From assembly GCF_000968685.2 (NCBI RefSeq), contig NZ_LAKD02000002.1, positions 1 through 64,000 on the forward strand: a DNA stretch of 64,000 nucleotides, in the 5' to 3' direction. A model generated the notes under the pieces. The model saw only the letters and a list, made by a program, of their open reading frames with translations. It ran no database searches and had not been told where the DNA came from. The translations under genes were made by a program, and so were the position numbers. Position 1 is the stretch's first letter. The number at the start of each line of letters is the position of its first letter. Origin of the DNA: Streptomyces antioxidans. Its GTDB lineage: Bacteria > Actinomycetota > Actinomycetes > Streptomycetales > Streptomycetaceae. Shown here in pieces: positions 15,929 through 25,677 of this stretch.

Positions 15929-17446
15929 ATGACTGGATGTCACCTCGCCGGCCTGCTGGAGAACTCGGCCGGTATGTATCCGGAGCGCACCGCAATCGTG
16001 TTCAGCGACACCAGATTGACCTACGCCCAGGTGGACAGGGCGGCGAACCAGGTGGCGAACCTGCTGGTCGAGTACGGCGTGAAGCCCGGCGACAAGGTTG
16101 CGCTCTCGTGTCCGAACCTGCCCCTCTTCCCGATCGTCTACTTCGGCATTCTGAAAGCCGGCGCGACTGTCGTGCCGCTCAACGTGCTGTTGAAGGCGCG
16201 CGAGGTGGCCTACCACCTCAATGATTCCGCCGCTGTCGCCTACTTCGCCTTCGAGGGCACGGCGGAACTCCCCACAGGCGACACGGCACGCCAAGCGGTC
16301 GACGGGACTGATGTCGCTCTCGTGGTCTTCGGGAGCGGGCCGGCGCCGTGGTCGCAGCAGTCGCCCGCCTTCGAGAGAGTCGAGCGCCACGACGACGACA
16401 CCGCGGTGATTCTCTACACCTCGGGAACGACGGGTCAGCCCAAGGGCGCCGAGCTGCGCCACCGCAACATGCACTTCACCGCGCTGTCGGGTAAGGGCAT
16501 GTACGGCGCGGACGCAGAAAGACCCGACACGTACCTGTGCGCACTGCCACTGTTCCATGCCTTCGGCCAGACGGTGATCCAGAACGCCGCGTTCGCCTTC
16601 GGCGGCACTGTGGTGATGCTGCCGCGGTTCGAGGCCGCATCCGCGCTCGCCACGATGGTTCGCGAGAAGGTCACGTTCTTCGCAGGTGTTCCCACCATGT
16701 ACTGGGGTCTGCTCGGCGCGCTGACCCCCGACGTCCCGGTCGCCGAGATCGCCGCCCACCTCCGCGTCGCCGCCGCGGGTGGCTCAGCACTACCTGCCCA
16801 GGTGCACACGGACTTCCAGAATCGCTTCGGCGTCACCATCCTCGAGGGATACGGGCTGTCGGAGACCTCTGCCATCTCGTCATTCAGCGTCTATGGGGAA
16901 GACCCACGCGTCGGCTCCATCGGCAAGCCGATAGCAGGCGTCGAGATGAAACTCATCAACGACGACTGGAGCGACGTACCCACGGGCGACCCCGAGATGA
17001 TCGGCGAGATCGCGATCAAGGGCCCCCAGATCATGAAGTGCTACCACGGCCGGCACGAGGCCACGGCCGAGGCGATCAAGGACGGCTGGTTCCGCTCCGG
17101 CGATCTGGCCAGGAAGGACGGCGACGACTACTTCGTCATCGTCGACCGGTCCAAGGACATGATCATTCGTGGCGGATACAACGTCTATCCCCGCGAACTC
17201 GAAGAGGTGCTGATGACGCATCCTGCGATCTCGCTCGTCGCGGTGGTCGGCGTCCCGCACGTCTCCCACGGCGAGGAGATCAAGGCCGTCGTCGTGGCCG
17301 AGCCAGGCGCTCAGCTCACCGCGGACGAGCTCATCGCCTGGGGCAGGGAACATTTCGCCGCGTACAAGTACCCGCGCCTCGTGGAGTTCCGCGATGCGCT
17401 GCCCATGACGTCCACCGGAAAAATACTCAAGAGAGAGCTGAGCTGA
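15929..17446 (+). CDS. Acyl-CoA synthetase (AMP-forming)
   Basis: 505 residues from ATG 15929, preceded by GAAAGGGA. ANL-superfamily motifs: ILYTSGTTGQPKGAELRHRN (P-loop) near 155, EGYGLSETSA near 305, WFRSGDLARKDGDDYFVIVD near 390, RGGYNVYPRELEEVL near 420, and STGKILKREL (catalytic Lys) at the C-terminus. It activates a carboxylic acid to its CoA thioester via an acyl-adenylate. It is separated by 2 nt from the next gene, so the pair is tightly co-expressed. Confidence 0.92.
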   Translation: MTGCHLAGLLENSAGMYPERTAIVFSDTRLTYAQVDRAANQVANLLVEYGVKPGDKVALSCPNLPLFPIVYFGILKAGATVVPLNVLLKAREVAYHLNDSAAVAYFAFEGTAELPTGDTARQAVDGTDVALVVFGSGPAPWSQQSPAFERVERHDDDTAVILYTSGTTGQPKGAELRHRNMHFTALSGKGMYGADAERPDTYLCALPLFHAFGQTVIQNAAFAFGGTVVMLPRFEAASALATMVREKVTFFAGVPTMYWGLLGALTPDVPVAEIAAHLRVAAAGGSALPAQVHTDFQNRFGVTILEGYGLSETSAISSFSVYGEDPRVGSIGKPIAGVEMKLINDDWSDVPTGDPEMIGEIAIKGPQIMKCYHGRHEATAEAIKDGWFRSGDLARKDGDDYFVIVDRSKDMIIRGGYNVYPRELEEVLMTHPAISLVAVVGVPHVSHGEEIKAVVVAEPGAQLTADELIAWGREHFAAYKYPRLVEFRDALPMTSTGKILKRELS

Positions 17447-17448
17447 CG

Positions 17449-19188
17449 ATGGCACACCTGCGAGACCAACCCGCCGGGGTCGACGGGATCACGATCGACT
17501 GGGACGCCCCGATCCGCGTCAGTGACGGCACGGTCCTGCGTGCAGACGTGTTCCGTCCGACGGAGCCGGGCGACTATCCCGTGATCCTGGCGATGGGCCC
17601 CTACGGAAAGGGCCTGCACCTGGCCGACGGCTACCCGGCCAACTGGCGGCGCATGCACGAGGCGTACCCGGAGGTGGCGCACGGGTCGACGGGTCGCTAC
17701 CAGAACTGGGAGATGGCGGACCCCGAGAAGTGGGTCCCCGACGGATATGTGTGTGTCCGCGTCGACTCCCGGGGCAGCGGACGGTCCCCGGGCTTCTTGG
17801 ACGTCTTGACCGCGCTCCAGGCTCGTGACCTGTACGAGTGCATCGAGTGGGCCGGGCAGCAGGAGTGGAGCAACGGGAAGGTCGGCCTCCTCGGTATCTC
17901 CTACTTCGCGGCCAACCAGTGGCAGGTGGCCGCCCTGCGGCCACCCCATCTCGCGGCGATCTGTGTGTGGGAGGGCTTCGCCGACCACTACCGCGAGGGT
18001 GCGCGCCATGGCGGGATCGCGTGCGAGTTCGTCAAGGGAGCACAGGCACGCCAGATGTTCACCGTCCAGTACGGCATGGGCAGCCGGGGACCGACCGACC
18101 GCAACACCGGCCGTCCCGTCGCTGGTGACGTCGATCTCGATGACGACGTCCTGCGGCAGAACCGGCGCGACCTCTACGCGGAGCTCCTTGCGCGCCCGGT
18201 GAACGGAGAGTTCTATCAGGAGCGCTCCGCCGATCTGTCCCGGATCGAGGTGCCCTTGCTGTCGGCCGGCAACTGGGGCGGGATGGGACTGCACACGCGC
18301 GGAAACGTAGAGGGGTTCCTGGCGGCCGGATCCGAGCTCAAGTGGCTCGAGATGCACGGGGACACCCACTTCAATCCGTTCTACAACGATCGCGGGCTCG
18401 GGCTGCAGAAGCAGTTCTTCGGCACATTCTTGAAGGGGGAACAGAACGGCTGGCTGGATCGGCCGCCCGTCGAGCTTCTCGTGCGCCATCCAGGAGAGAG
18501 GTTCGAACCGCGATTCGAGCAGGAGTGGCCGATCGCACGGACCGAGTGGACCGAATTCCATCTGTGTCCGGAGACCATGGAGCTGCGCACCTCGCCGGGC
18601 GCCTCGGGCACCTTGAGCTACCAGCCGGAACACGAAGACCTGCGCTTCAGGCTCCCGCCTGCCGGCCACGACCGAGAGTTCACCGGTCCAGCCGCGGCGA
18701 AACTGCGGATCTCGTCCGCCACGGCCGACGCCGATCTCTTCTTGAGCCTGAGGCTCTACGACCCGCAGGGCACCGAGGTCACGTTCATCGGGTCCAACGA
18801 TCCGAAGGTGCCGATCGCGTTGGGCTGGCTCCGCGCCTCCCACCGGCGACTCGACACCGACAGGTCCGAGCCCTATCGACCGGTGCACAGCCACGACTCC
18901 ATCGAGTTGCTCGTCCCCGGCGAGCCCGTCGACGTCGACATCGAGATCTGGCCGACGAGCATCGTGGTCCCGGCCGGCTACGTCCTCGAGCTGGGCATCG
19001 GTGGTCGCGACTACAGCAACCAAGGCACCGAAATCGAGAACGCGATGTATCCGACGACGGGCGTCGGTCCCTTCATCCACACCGACCCGGAGGATCGTCC
19101 GGCAGAGATCTTCGGCGGCGCGGTCACCCTGCACTTCGGTCCCGATGTGACGTCGTACCTGCTGCTCCCGGCGATCCCGGCTCCGTGA
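17449..19188 (+). CDS. CocE/NonD family hydrolase
   Basis: 579 residues from ATG 17449, 2 nt after the ligase stop. Alpha/beta hydrolase core with VRVDSRGSGRSPG near 105, nucleophile GISYFAAN near 145, and HGDTHFNPF (candidate catalytic His) near 305, followed by the C-terminal jelly-roll-like X-Pro dipeptidyl-peptidase domain (LRISSATADADLFLSLRLYD). Family members hydrolyse esters or amides (cocaine esterase, glutaryl-7-ACA acylase). Last gene before a strong terminator; probably releases the acid consumed by the cluster. Confidence 0.9.
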   Translation: MAHLRDQPAGVDGITIDWDAPIRVSDGTVLRADVFRPTEPGDYPVILAMGPYGKGLHLADGYPANWRRMHEAYPEVAHGSTGRYQNWEMADPEKWVPDGYVCVRVDSRGSGRSPGFLDVLTALQARDLYECIEWAGQQEWSNGKVGLLGISYFAANQWQVAALRPPHLAAICVWEGFADHYREGARHGGIACEFVKGAQARQMFTVQYGMGSRGPTDRNTGRPVAGDVDLDDDVLRQNRRDLYAELLARPVNGEFYQERSADLSRIEVPLLSAGNWGGMGLHTRGNVEGFLAAGSELKWLEMHGDTHFNPFYNDRGLGLQKQFFGTFLKGEQNGWLDRPPVELLVRHPGERFEPRFEQEWPIARTEWTEFHLCPETMELRTSPGASGTLSYQPEHEDLRFRLPPAGHDREFTGPAAAKLRISSATADADLFLSLRLYDPQGTEVTFIGSNDPKVPIALGWLRASHRRLDTDRSEPYRPVHSHDSIELLVPGEPVDVDIEIWPTSIVVPAGYVLELGIGGRDYSNQGTEIENAMYPTTGVGPFIHTDPEDRPAEIFGGAVTLHFGPDVTSYLLLPAIPAP

Positions 19189-19310
19189 GCAGTCGCTAGG
19201 CGGATCTGCGCGCACAGCGGATGGCGGCTGTAAGGAAGTGACGAGGTGGACAGCTTCCGCTGGCGACGCGGATCCGTGGGCCCTGTGGGTCCGGGGACCA
19301 GCCAACGGTA

Positions 19311-19349
19311 AACGGGTACCTCGGCGACGCCGCCGCGGAGGTACCCGTT
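19311..19349 (+). terminator. Intrinsic terminator after the catabolic operon
   Basis: Perfect 12-bp arms AACGGGTACCTC and GAGGTACCCGTT around a GC-rich 15-nt loop, followed by GTTGT, 120 bp after the CocE stop. The rest of 19189-19720 holds no convincing gene. Confidence 0.75.
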
Positions 19350-19720
19350 GTTGTGAACCGCCCGGCGTACCGGGTGGCGCGGGTGGGGGTCGTCGGACGC
19401 CGGTGTCCGAGGTCCATGACGACGTCAACTCGGCATCGCAAGAAGGCGGACGGGCCTACGCCGGCCGGCAGCCGGACACCCCTTCTGCCTCCGATCCCGG
19501 TATCCATGAGCTTGAGTGTGCCGTTGCGGCACAGTGTTGACTCAGGTCAGGGCTGATCAACATCGCTACGCAGTGTCTGACGCGGTCGTGACCGGCCGGC
19601 CGAGACCCACGCGAGGCCGTGGCCCGGACGCCGATGACGTGGCCGGGACGCCGATGACCGAGGCGTGACGCCGGACATGCCGCGGACCGGCCCCCTTATC
19701 GCTCTGATGGGAACACTCGT

Positions 19721-21232
19721 ATGGGTATTACTTGGGAAGAGTACCGGGAGCACGACGCCGTCGGGCTGGCCGAGCTGGTGAAGTCCGGGGCGGTGAGCCC
19801 GGTTGAACTGCTCCAGGCGGCGATTGACCGTGCCGATGCCGTCGAACCGACGATCAACGCGATCCGCCACCGACTCGACGACGACGCCCGTGCCCGCGCT
19901 CGCGGCCCGCTGTCCGGGCCGTTCGCCGGCGTCCCGTTCCTGATCAAAGACTTGGGCCAGCATCTCGCCGGGGTTCCGACCGGCAGTGGGAATCGATCGC
20001 TGGCACGCTTCGCGCGCCCGGAGACGTCCACGGTGGTACAGCGTTGGCTCGACGCCGGTCTGGTCGTCTTCGGCCGTACCGCGACCCCGGAGTTCGGCGC
20101 TCGCGCGATAACCGAGCCGGTCGCGGGGGGCCCGACCCGCAACCCCTGGGACCCGTCGCGGACGCCCGGTGGCAGCTCCGGCGGGTCCGCGGCGGCCGTC
20201 GCGGCCGGGGTCGTCCCGGTCGCGGGCGGGAACGACGGCGGGGGCTCCATCCGGATTCCGGCTGCGGCCTGTGGGCTGTTCGGGCTCAAGCCGGGGCGTG
20301 GCGTCGTCCCGTCCGGGCCGGACGTCGACGAGGTCTTCCACGGCGCCGCGGTGCAGGGCGTGCTGTCGCGTACGGTCCGTGACTCCGCCGCGATGCTCGA
20401 CGTGCTGGCCGGCTCCGTACCGGAGGGCCCGTACCGGGTGGCTCCGGCGGAGCGTCCGTACGCCGACGCCGTCGTCGACGGCCCGCGCCCGCTGCGGATC
20501 GGGCTGAGCACGGTGTCCTCGCTCGGCGGACCGGTTGATCCGCAGGCCGCCGCCGCGGTTCTGGACGCGGGGGAGCTGCTCACCGCACTCGGACACGTCG
20601 TGGAGGAGGCCGCCCCGGCCATCGACGGGCAGCGCCTGGCCACCGACTTCCTCACGACCTGGTACGCGATGGTCGCCGCCGAGGTCGCCGCTGCACGGGA
20701 GTTCACCGGTTGTGCCGAGGACGACTTCGAGATCGAGACCCGGATCATGGCCGCGATCGGCCGGAGCCTTCCGGCGCCGAGATATCTGGCCACGCAGTCC
20801 CGCTGGCACCAGCACACCCGGGCGCTGGCCGCGTTCCACGAGCGCTACGACATGCTGCTCACCCCGACCACGGCCCGGCCGGCGTGGCCCATCGGCGAGT
20901 TCGATCTCGCCCTGCCGGTCCGGCTCGCCGCACGGGGGCTGCTGGCCGCCCGGATCGGCGGTGTGCTGGGCCGGATGAACCTCGTCGAGAAACTGGCCGC
21001 CGCGAACCTCGAGCCGGCGCCCTTCACCCAGCTGGCGAACGTGACCGGGCGTCCGGCGTCGTCGGTGCCGCTGTGTCGGACCACGAGTGGGCTGCCGCTC
21101 GGCGTCCAGTTCGTCGGGCGCCCGGGTTCGGAGCCCGAGCTGCTGGCACTGGCCGCGCAGCTGGAGCGAGCGCGGCCGTGGGCGCATCTCCGGCCGTCAT
21201 TGCCCGAGCAATATGGACGCTCCTTTATGTAA
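19721..21232 (+). CDS. Amidase signature family enzyme
   Basis: 503 residues from ATG 19721. The amidase signature is complete: PFLIKDLGQH (catalytic Lys) near 74, GGSSGGSAAAVAAGVVPVAG near 149 (cis-Ser), and GNDGGGSIRIPAAACGLFGL (nucleophile Ser) near 170. It hydrolyses an amide to acid and ammonia. It is transcribed separately from the operon upstream but supplies a matching activity (acid release), followed 13 bp later by a HIT protein gene. Confidence 0.92.
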   Translation: MGITWEEYREHDAVGLAELVKSGAVSPVELLQAAIDRADAVEPTINAIRHRLDDDARARARGPLSGPFAGVPFLIKDLGQHLAGVPTGSGNRSLARFARPETSTVVQRWLDAGLVVFGRTATPEFGARAITEPVAGGPTRNPWDPSRTPGGSSGGSAAAVAAGVVPVAGGNDGGGSIRIPAAACGLFGLKPGRGVVPSGPDVDEVFHGAAVQGVLSRTVRDSAAMLDVLAGSVPEGPYRVAPAERPYADAVVDGPRPLRIGLSTVSSLGGPVDPQAAAAVLDAGELLTALGHVVEEAAPAIDGQRLATDFLTTWYAMVAAEVAAAREFTGCAEDDFEIETRIMAAIGRSLPAPRYLATQSRWHQHTRALAAFHERYDMLLTPTTARPAWPIGEFDLALPVRLAARGLLAARIGGVLGRMNLVEKLAAANLEPAPFTQLANVTGRPASSVPLCRTTSGLPLGVQFVGRPGSEPELLALAAQLERARPWAHLRPSLPEQYGRSFM

Positions 21233-21245
21233 AAGGATGTTACGT

Positions 21246-21683
21246 ATGACCACTTTGTTCTCGCGTATTATCGCTGGCGAGCTGCCCGGGCGCTTCGTCT
21301 GGCAGGATCCGGAGATCGTCGCGTTTCTGTCCATCGCTCCGTTGCGGCCTGGTCACACTCTTGTTGTGCCGCGGCGTGAGATCGACCGGTGGACGGACGC
21401 TGACGGGGCCCTCCTGGCGCGTTGCTTCGAGGTGGCCCAGGCCATTGGGCAAGGGGTGCAGCGGGCTTGGAACGCTCCGCGCGCCGGCCTGGTCATCGCA
21501 GGCTTTGAGGTGCCGCATTTGCATATACATGTCGCTCCCGTCTGGGACATGTCCGACTTTGATTTCAGCAAGGCCAAGCAGGAGGAGGATCAGTCAGCCT
21601 TGGATGAAGCCGCAGCAAAGCTCCGTGCCGCCCTGCTGGAACTCGGTTTTGAACAGGCAGGGGACTTCCGCCCCGGAGCGTGA
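21246..21683 (+). CDS. HIT-family nucleotide hydrolase
   Basis: 145 residues from ATG 21246 with AAAGGA about 10 nt upstream. Starts TTLFSRIIAGELPGRFVWQD and carries the histidine triad EVPHLHIHVAP. Such proteins hydrolyse nucleoside phosphoramidates, acyl-adenylates or dinucleoside polyphosphates. Co-directional and 13 bp after the amidase, so probably co-transcribed. The region after it (21684-21983) shows no clear gene. Confidence 0.92.
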   Translation: MTTLFSRIIAGELPGRFVWQDPEIVAFLSIAPLRPGHTLVVPRREIDRWTDADGALLARCFEVAQAIGQGVQRAWNAPRAGLVIAGFEVPHLHIHVAPVWDMSDFDFSKAKQEEDQSALDEAAAKLRAALLELGFEQAGDFRPGA

Positions 21684-21983
21684 ACCGGAACTCGTGCGAG
21701 CTCCCAGACCGCTGGCGAAGATCTGCTCGGCGTGGTTGTTGAGCCCGTAGCCGCTGGTGAGGGCAACCGCCGTGAACAGCCCGGCCTGCTCCGTCTCGGC
21801 CGCGAAGTGGCGGCCGAGACGGTACGGAGGCCGTGAGGCTTGGCGGCGATCCCCTTTGTGGCCACTTCAGGGTGCCCATGGCAGCAGTTGCAGCCGGGAG
21901 GACTCCTCGAAGACTCCCGTTCCAAGCCCGGCGCCTGCAAGAACGTGGCCGCCTTGCCCCAGGGTTCCGCAGTCCCGTTCCGG

Positions 21984-22865
21984 TCAGGCATTGAGGTCCG
22001 TGTGGACCGCGCGGGCGACGCTCTCGATGGTGTCGATGCCTTCGTTCATCGTGCCGCTGCCCTGCGAGAGCACCGTGAGCGTGTAGTCGTGGCCGCCGCC
22101 GGTGAAGGTGCCGAGGCTGTGCACGCGCCAGGCGTTCGTGACCCGCTCCAGCCAGCCGTTCTTCACGTGCGCCTGGGCGTCGCTCGGCGCGCCGGCCGGG
22201 GCGCCCCAGCGTTGTGAGGGGATGACCTCGCCCGTCAGCTTCAGGATGTAGGCGCGGGAGTCGTCGTCGAGCACCCGGTTCGCGCGGGTCACGAGCTGGA
22301 GGAGCTTCGCCTCGTCGTTGGCGGTGATCTGGGTGAGCCCCCAGAGGCCCTCGCCGTCGAGGGTGGTATCGGTCATTCCAGCGGCCCGCAGGAATCCGTT
22401 GACCTTGTCGGTCCCGAGCTGGTCCCACAGCGTGGTGGTGGCATTGTTGTCGGACTCTGTGATCATGGCGGTGGCCAGCTTCCTCTCCTTCTGTGTCAGG
22501 GCGCGGTCGTCCTTCCGCGCGTCCCACAGCAGCGTGGCGAGCACGGTCACCTTGACGGTGCTCGCGGAGTCGAACTTCCGGTCCGCGTCCAGGGTGCAGG
22601 TGGTGTTCGTGGTGCGGTCGTGGAGGCTGATCGCCGTCGTGGTCGTGGAGCCGTCCAGTGCCGACGCGATGTCCTCGGAGAGCCTGGCGGCGAGTTCCGG
22701 CTCGTCCGAGGTGCAGACCACCGGCTGTGAGGGGACGACCCGGGCTGCCCCCGCCGAGGTCAGCGTCGGCACAAGCGCGCCAACGGCCAGCACGGCTCTT
22801 GACGCCGGGGCGGTACGGGGAAGCCGGGATATTCGTCGGTGTCGGCCCATGGTGTGCTTGCCCAT
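21984..22865 (-). CDS. Secreted class A beta-lactamase-like serine hydrolase
   Basis: 293 residues from ATG 22865 (22850 also possible). N-terminal signal-like segment: arginines, then AVLAVGALVPTLTSAGAA. Catalytic motifs: SASTVKV (SxxK) near 110, ESDNNATT (SDN) near 150, and VKNGW (the K-[ST]-G position, here Lys-Asn-Gly) near 245. The fold is the beta-lactamase2/transpeptidase family; the variant third motif makes true beta-lactam hydrolysis uncertain. Isolated gene, no regulator adjacent. Confidence 0.82.
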   Translation of the reverse strand: MGKHTMGRHRRISRLPRTAPASRAVLAVGALVPTLTSAGAARVVPSQPVVCTSDEPELAARLSEDIASALDGSTTTTAISLHDRTTNTTCTLDADRKFDSASTVKVTVLATLLWDARKDDRALTQKERKLATAMITESDNNATTTLWDQLGTDKVNGFLRAAGMTDTTLDGEGLWGLTQITANDEAKLLQLVTRANRVLDDDSRAYILKLTGEVIPSQRWGAPAGAPSDAQAHVKNGWLERVTNAWRVHSLGTFTGGGHDYTLTVLSQGSGTMNEGIDTIESVARAVHTDLNA

Positions 22866-23434
22866 TCTTTCGTGGTGCGGTTCGCCACGCGGGTACGTCG
22901 CTCCGTTGCGACGGCACCCAGCGTTCTGGCTCTGTACGACGCCACGGTCAAAAGGGGGGTGGGGTTCAAGGACGGGTCCGGGTCTCATGGGATCGTTCCA
23001 CGATGGGCACAGCACCCCAGGGGGTGTTCACTCCGCGGAAGTCCGCCCCGAGGGCGGGCGGCGAGCCAGATCGTCTTCCGCGCGACGGTGGTGCGGACGC
23101 GCTGCGTGCCGCGACGGTCGGCGGTTTCGCTCTGGTCAGCGCGTGACGGCTCACCGTGGACCCTGACCGTGAGCGGTGAGGCCGGCTCAGCCACGGACCG
23201 TCCGCCGTGCGCAACCCGGAGAAGCTGTCGCACATGCAAGATCTTCGTCGTTCTCGAAGGATCAGCCGATGGCCGTCTCTCTATCCGGGCATCCACTCCG
23301 ACGCCGGGAGAAACCCCCGGATCAGGTAGGACCCGTACACCGCTCCGCAGGACGCGACCCGCGCATATGATCGTTCGCAGGTCACCGAGCTGGTACCCGG
23401 CACACTTGTGTGTCGACGTGAGCAGGGAGCGGAG
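22866..23434. other. Non-coding stretch
   Basis: About 570 bp between the beta-lactamase-like gene and a divergently transcribed TetR gene. No convincing coding frame, and no copy of the palindrome found near the other two TetR paralogues. Confidence 0.5.
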
Positions 23435-24091
23435 ATGGCCGGCGTGGCATCGACCAAGCGCAGTGGGATGAGCGAGCACCGGCGTCATCGCTTGCGGCTG
23501 GAGATCTCACGGGAGGCGGCCCGTCTGTTCTGGGCGCAGGGTGTGGACGCGACCAGCGGCGATCAGATCGCGGAGGCCGTGGGCCTGTCGACGCGCACCA
23601 TCTGGCGGCACTTCCGCAGCAAGGAGAGCTGCGCCGAGCCCATCGTGATGCGGGGCGTGGAATGGGAGATGGCCATGCTGCGGAGCTGGCCCCGGGACCT
23701 TTCCCTCGAAGACCATCTCTCAGCGGAGCAGATGAGATTCGGCCGCGAAGCCGGCGAGATCGACCAGGCTGACCAGGTACTCGCGATGAAAATGATCTTG
23801 CTGGGAGACAGGGAGCCGGCGATTCGCACGGCATGGCTCATGGCCTGCGATCAGATGGAGCGGGAGATGACCGGGGTCATCGCGGTGCGACTGGAGCTCC
23901 CGGCCGACGAGCTTCAGGTGCGTCTGTACGCGGCGGCGGCCTCGGCTGCCCTGCGGGTCATCAGCGAGGACATCGGTGCCGCCTTGCTGGAGGGCGCCGA
24001 CCCCCGGGGACTCGCCGACGCCACGGAACGTCTGGCGGGCGCCATCCGCAACGCCACCGGGGGAGCCCTGGGGGACCCGATCACCGCTTAA
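23435..24091 (+). CDS. TetR-family regulator, paralogue 1
   Basis: 218 residues from ATG 23435 (GGGAGCGGAG upstream; a GTG at 23408 is possible). The HTH AAEAVGL-type region reads FWAQGVDATSGDQIAEAVGL then STRTIWRHFRSKESCAEPIV. This is almost identical to the HTHs of the proteins at 36452-37111 and 41594-42214, so the three should recognise the same or very similar DNA. C-terminal domains diverge more. Followed by a strong terminator at 24169; no adjacent co-transcribed target and no operator copy seen here. Confidence 0.9.
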   Translation: MAGVASTKRSGMSEHRRHRLRLEISREAARLFWAQGVDATSGDQIAEAVGLSTRTIWRHFRSKESCAEPIVMRGVEWEMAMLRSWPRDLSLEDHLSAEQMRFGREAGEIDQADQVLAMKMILLGDREPAIRTAWLMACDQMEREMTGVIAVRLELPADELQVRLYAAAASAALRVISEDIGAALLEGADPRGLADATERLAGAIRNATGGALGDPITA

Positions 24092-24168
24092 TGCGGCACT
24101 CCGGTTGACGAGCCCGCCCACAGGTGGTGGCGCGACGCGACATGAGGCGATACGGCAACCACGGGGCA

Positions 24169-24203
24169 CCCTGCCGACCGCGCTTGTCACGCGGTCGGCA
24201 GGG
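24169..24203 (+). terminator. Terminator after TetR paralogue 1
   Basis: Perfect 14-bp stem CCCTGCCGACCGCG / CGCGGTCGGCAGGG with a 7-nt loop, 78 bp after the stop. Confidence 0.7.
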
Positions 24204-24339
24204 CCGGGCGGACGCCACGGGGTACGGGGGAACCCCGGCGCCGCCATCGCCTATGTCACGGCAGAGACAGCCGAATGGTTCATTGCGACGCCTCACGGTC
24301 GACTCTGAGCCGCTGGCCGACCGGGCGGCTGCGAGGCAT

Positions 24340-24455
24340 CGGGCGGCGACCATTCTCTTCCGCAGGGTGGTCAGCTTCCCACGCTCGGCGGTGGTGAGCA
24401 GGTCGTCGCGTTCGCCGACGTCGGCGTCGGCCTCGGCCTGGCGGATCCAGTCCCC
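24340..24455 (-). mobile_element. IS3-family OrfA fragment
   Basis: The minus strand reads DWIRQAEADADVGERDDLLT then TAERGKLTTLRKRM, the internal segment of IS3-family OrfA (helical region before the leucine zipper). No start, stop or inverted repeats. It directly follows a GH19 fragment, as at 42344-42702. Confidence 0.65.
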
Positions 24456-24597
24456 TTGCCCAGGGTGCATTTCTGGTGGGTATCGATGCGGCTCCGCACC
24501 TGGGCGGGGTTCGCGCCGCCCCATTCCAGGGCGCCGTTGATGGAGCGAATCGTCTCGCCGAAGCCGGGACCGCCGGCTATGGCGTCGTGGGCACGCT
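24456..24597 (-). pseudogene. GH19 chitinase C-terminal fragment
   Basis: The minus strand reads HDAIAGGPGFGETIRSINGA then LEWGGANPAQVRSRIDTHQK. This is the conserved C-terminal motif of family 19 chitinases (HDAMVNGAGFGxTIRSINGxLEC.GxNPAQVxSR). Only about 45 residues remain. A related, longer remnant lies at 42344-42601. Confidence 0.75.
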
Positions 24598-25147
24598 GAC
24601 CGTGCCGAACAAAGCCCCGGCGGATTCATGAACGCGACCCGCGGACCCGAGCGTCGGCGCCTTCCCGTCGTACCCCTCTCGGCCTTCGCCGCGGTCTTCG
24701 CGGTGATCGTGGCTTATGGGTCCGGTATCCCGAATACCCGTCCGCGGAGATAGGCCCGGGGCCCGCGCCATCGGACGTCTTTGCCGCGCGGCCGCTCACC
24801 GGCCCGGCCCCACCCACCTCTTGTGCTCGGAAGCCGTATCTCAACCAATCCTGGAACCTGCGAGTCAAACGGAGACGGCCCGCTCCTTTGGAGTCCGGGT
24901 CTCCTCCGCGTGCGGATTTCGTCGGTCGCTACTACGGGACGGGCGCGGACTCGGTTCAACATTCTTCGGGAACACGAGTGGCCGCGATGCCGCCGGACGG
25001 GATCGGCTGAACGGTGGTCGGGGGACCCCGGGCATCGGCGGGTTCGAGTCGGTCGCCCATCCGCTCGGCGGTGGTCATGCCCGTGGGCATCGTCGCGTCG
25101 GCCAACTTCCCTCGTGTCATCTCACGCGACGGATTCGCGTTGAACTG
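24598..25147. other. Mostly non-coding stretch
   Basis: A 41-codon plus-strand frame from ATG 24628 (PVVPLSAFAAVFAVIVAYGS in its middle) looks like the first membrane segment of a lost protein. The remainder has no coding pattern I trust. Confidence 0.3.
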
Positions 25148-25456
25148 ATGTGCCGCCGTGCCCGTTGCGGGATGTACTCCGCCGTGACCGCCATGTGCTC
25201 GCACTCGCGCGGATCCGCCACCGGCAGGGCGATCCCCCCCGCCCATGAGGAGCTGCTGCGCGCGTTTGCCGCCTGGCGGCTGACCGACGACCCGGCGTCC
25301 GCCGCCGGCTACGACCGGGAGCTGCTCGCCGTGTGGTCCGGGCTTGCGGGCCGGGGCCGTGATGCCGCGGGGGACGCCACATCGGTGCTCCACGTCAAAC
25401 GCCGTATACACGCCCTCTCCGCCGCGGCCGCCACGCCAGAAACCGGAGCAACCTGA
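25148..25456 (+). CDS. Hypothetical protein
   Basis: 102 residues if started at ATG 25148. The central part HEELLRAFAAWRLTDDPASA then AGYDRELLAVWSGLAGRGRD is helix-rich with high GC at third codon positions, typical of real Streptomyces genes. The N-terminal ~25 residues look less convincing, so the true start may be further in. No family recognised. Confidence 0.45.
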   Translation: MCRRARCGMYSAVTAMCSHSRGSATGRAIPPAHEELLRAFAAWRLTDDPASAAGYDRELLAVWSGLAGRGRDAAGDATSVLHVKRRIHALSAAAATPETGAT

Positions 25457-25677
25457 GAGGGAAATCGCAGGTCAGCGGCGTGGATATGGCGAAAGAGCCG
25501 CCTCCGTCGCCGCGGTATCCGGCCTTCCTGATCACCGGAATCGACTGTTCTATCTGTCAATCGAACGTCAAAGCGATGTGGAACTCCGCTCGAAACACTC
25601 GCCCCGAATCGCGGCCTCCGAGCCCTGCTTGGCGGCCTGACCTCGACGAGGTCACGCATCGAGGGAGTAGTACGAAC

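Noticed and set aside
17311..19428. 705-codon minus-strand ORF antisense to the CocE hydrolase
   Set aside because: No domain, no ribosome site, composition of a shadow frame; the plus-strand gene has full motifs.
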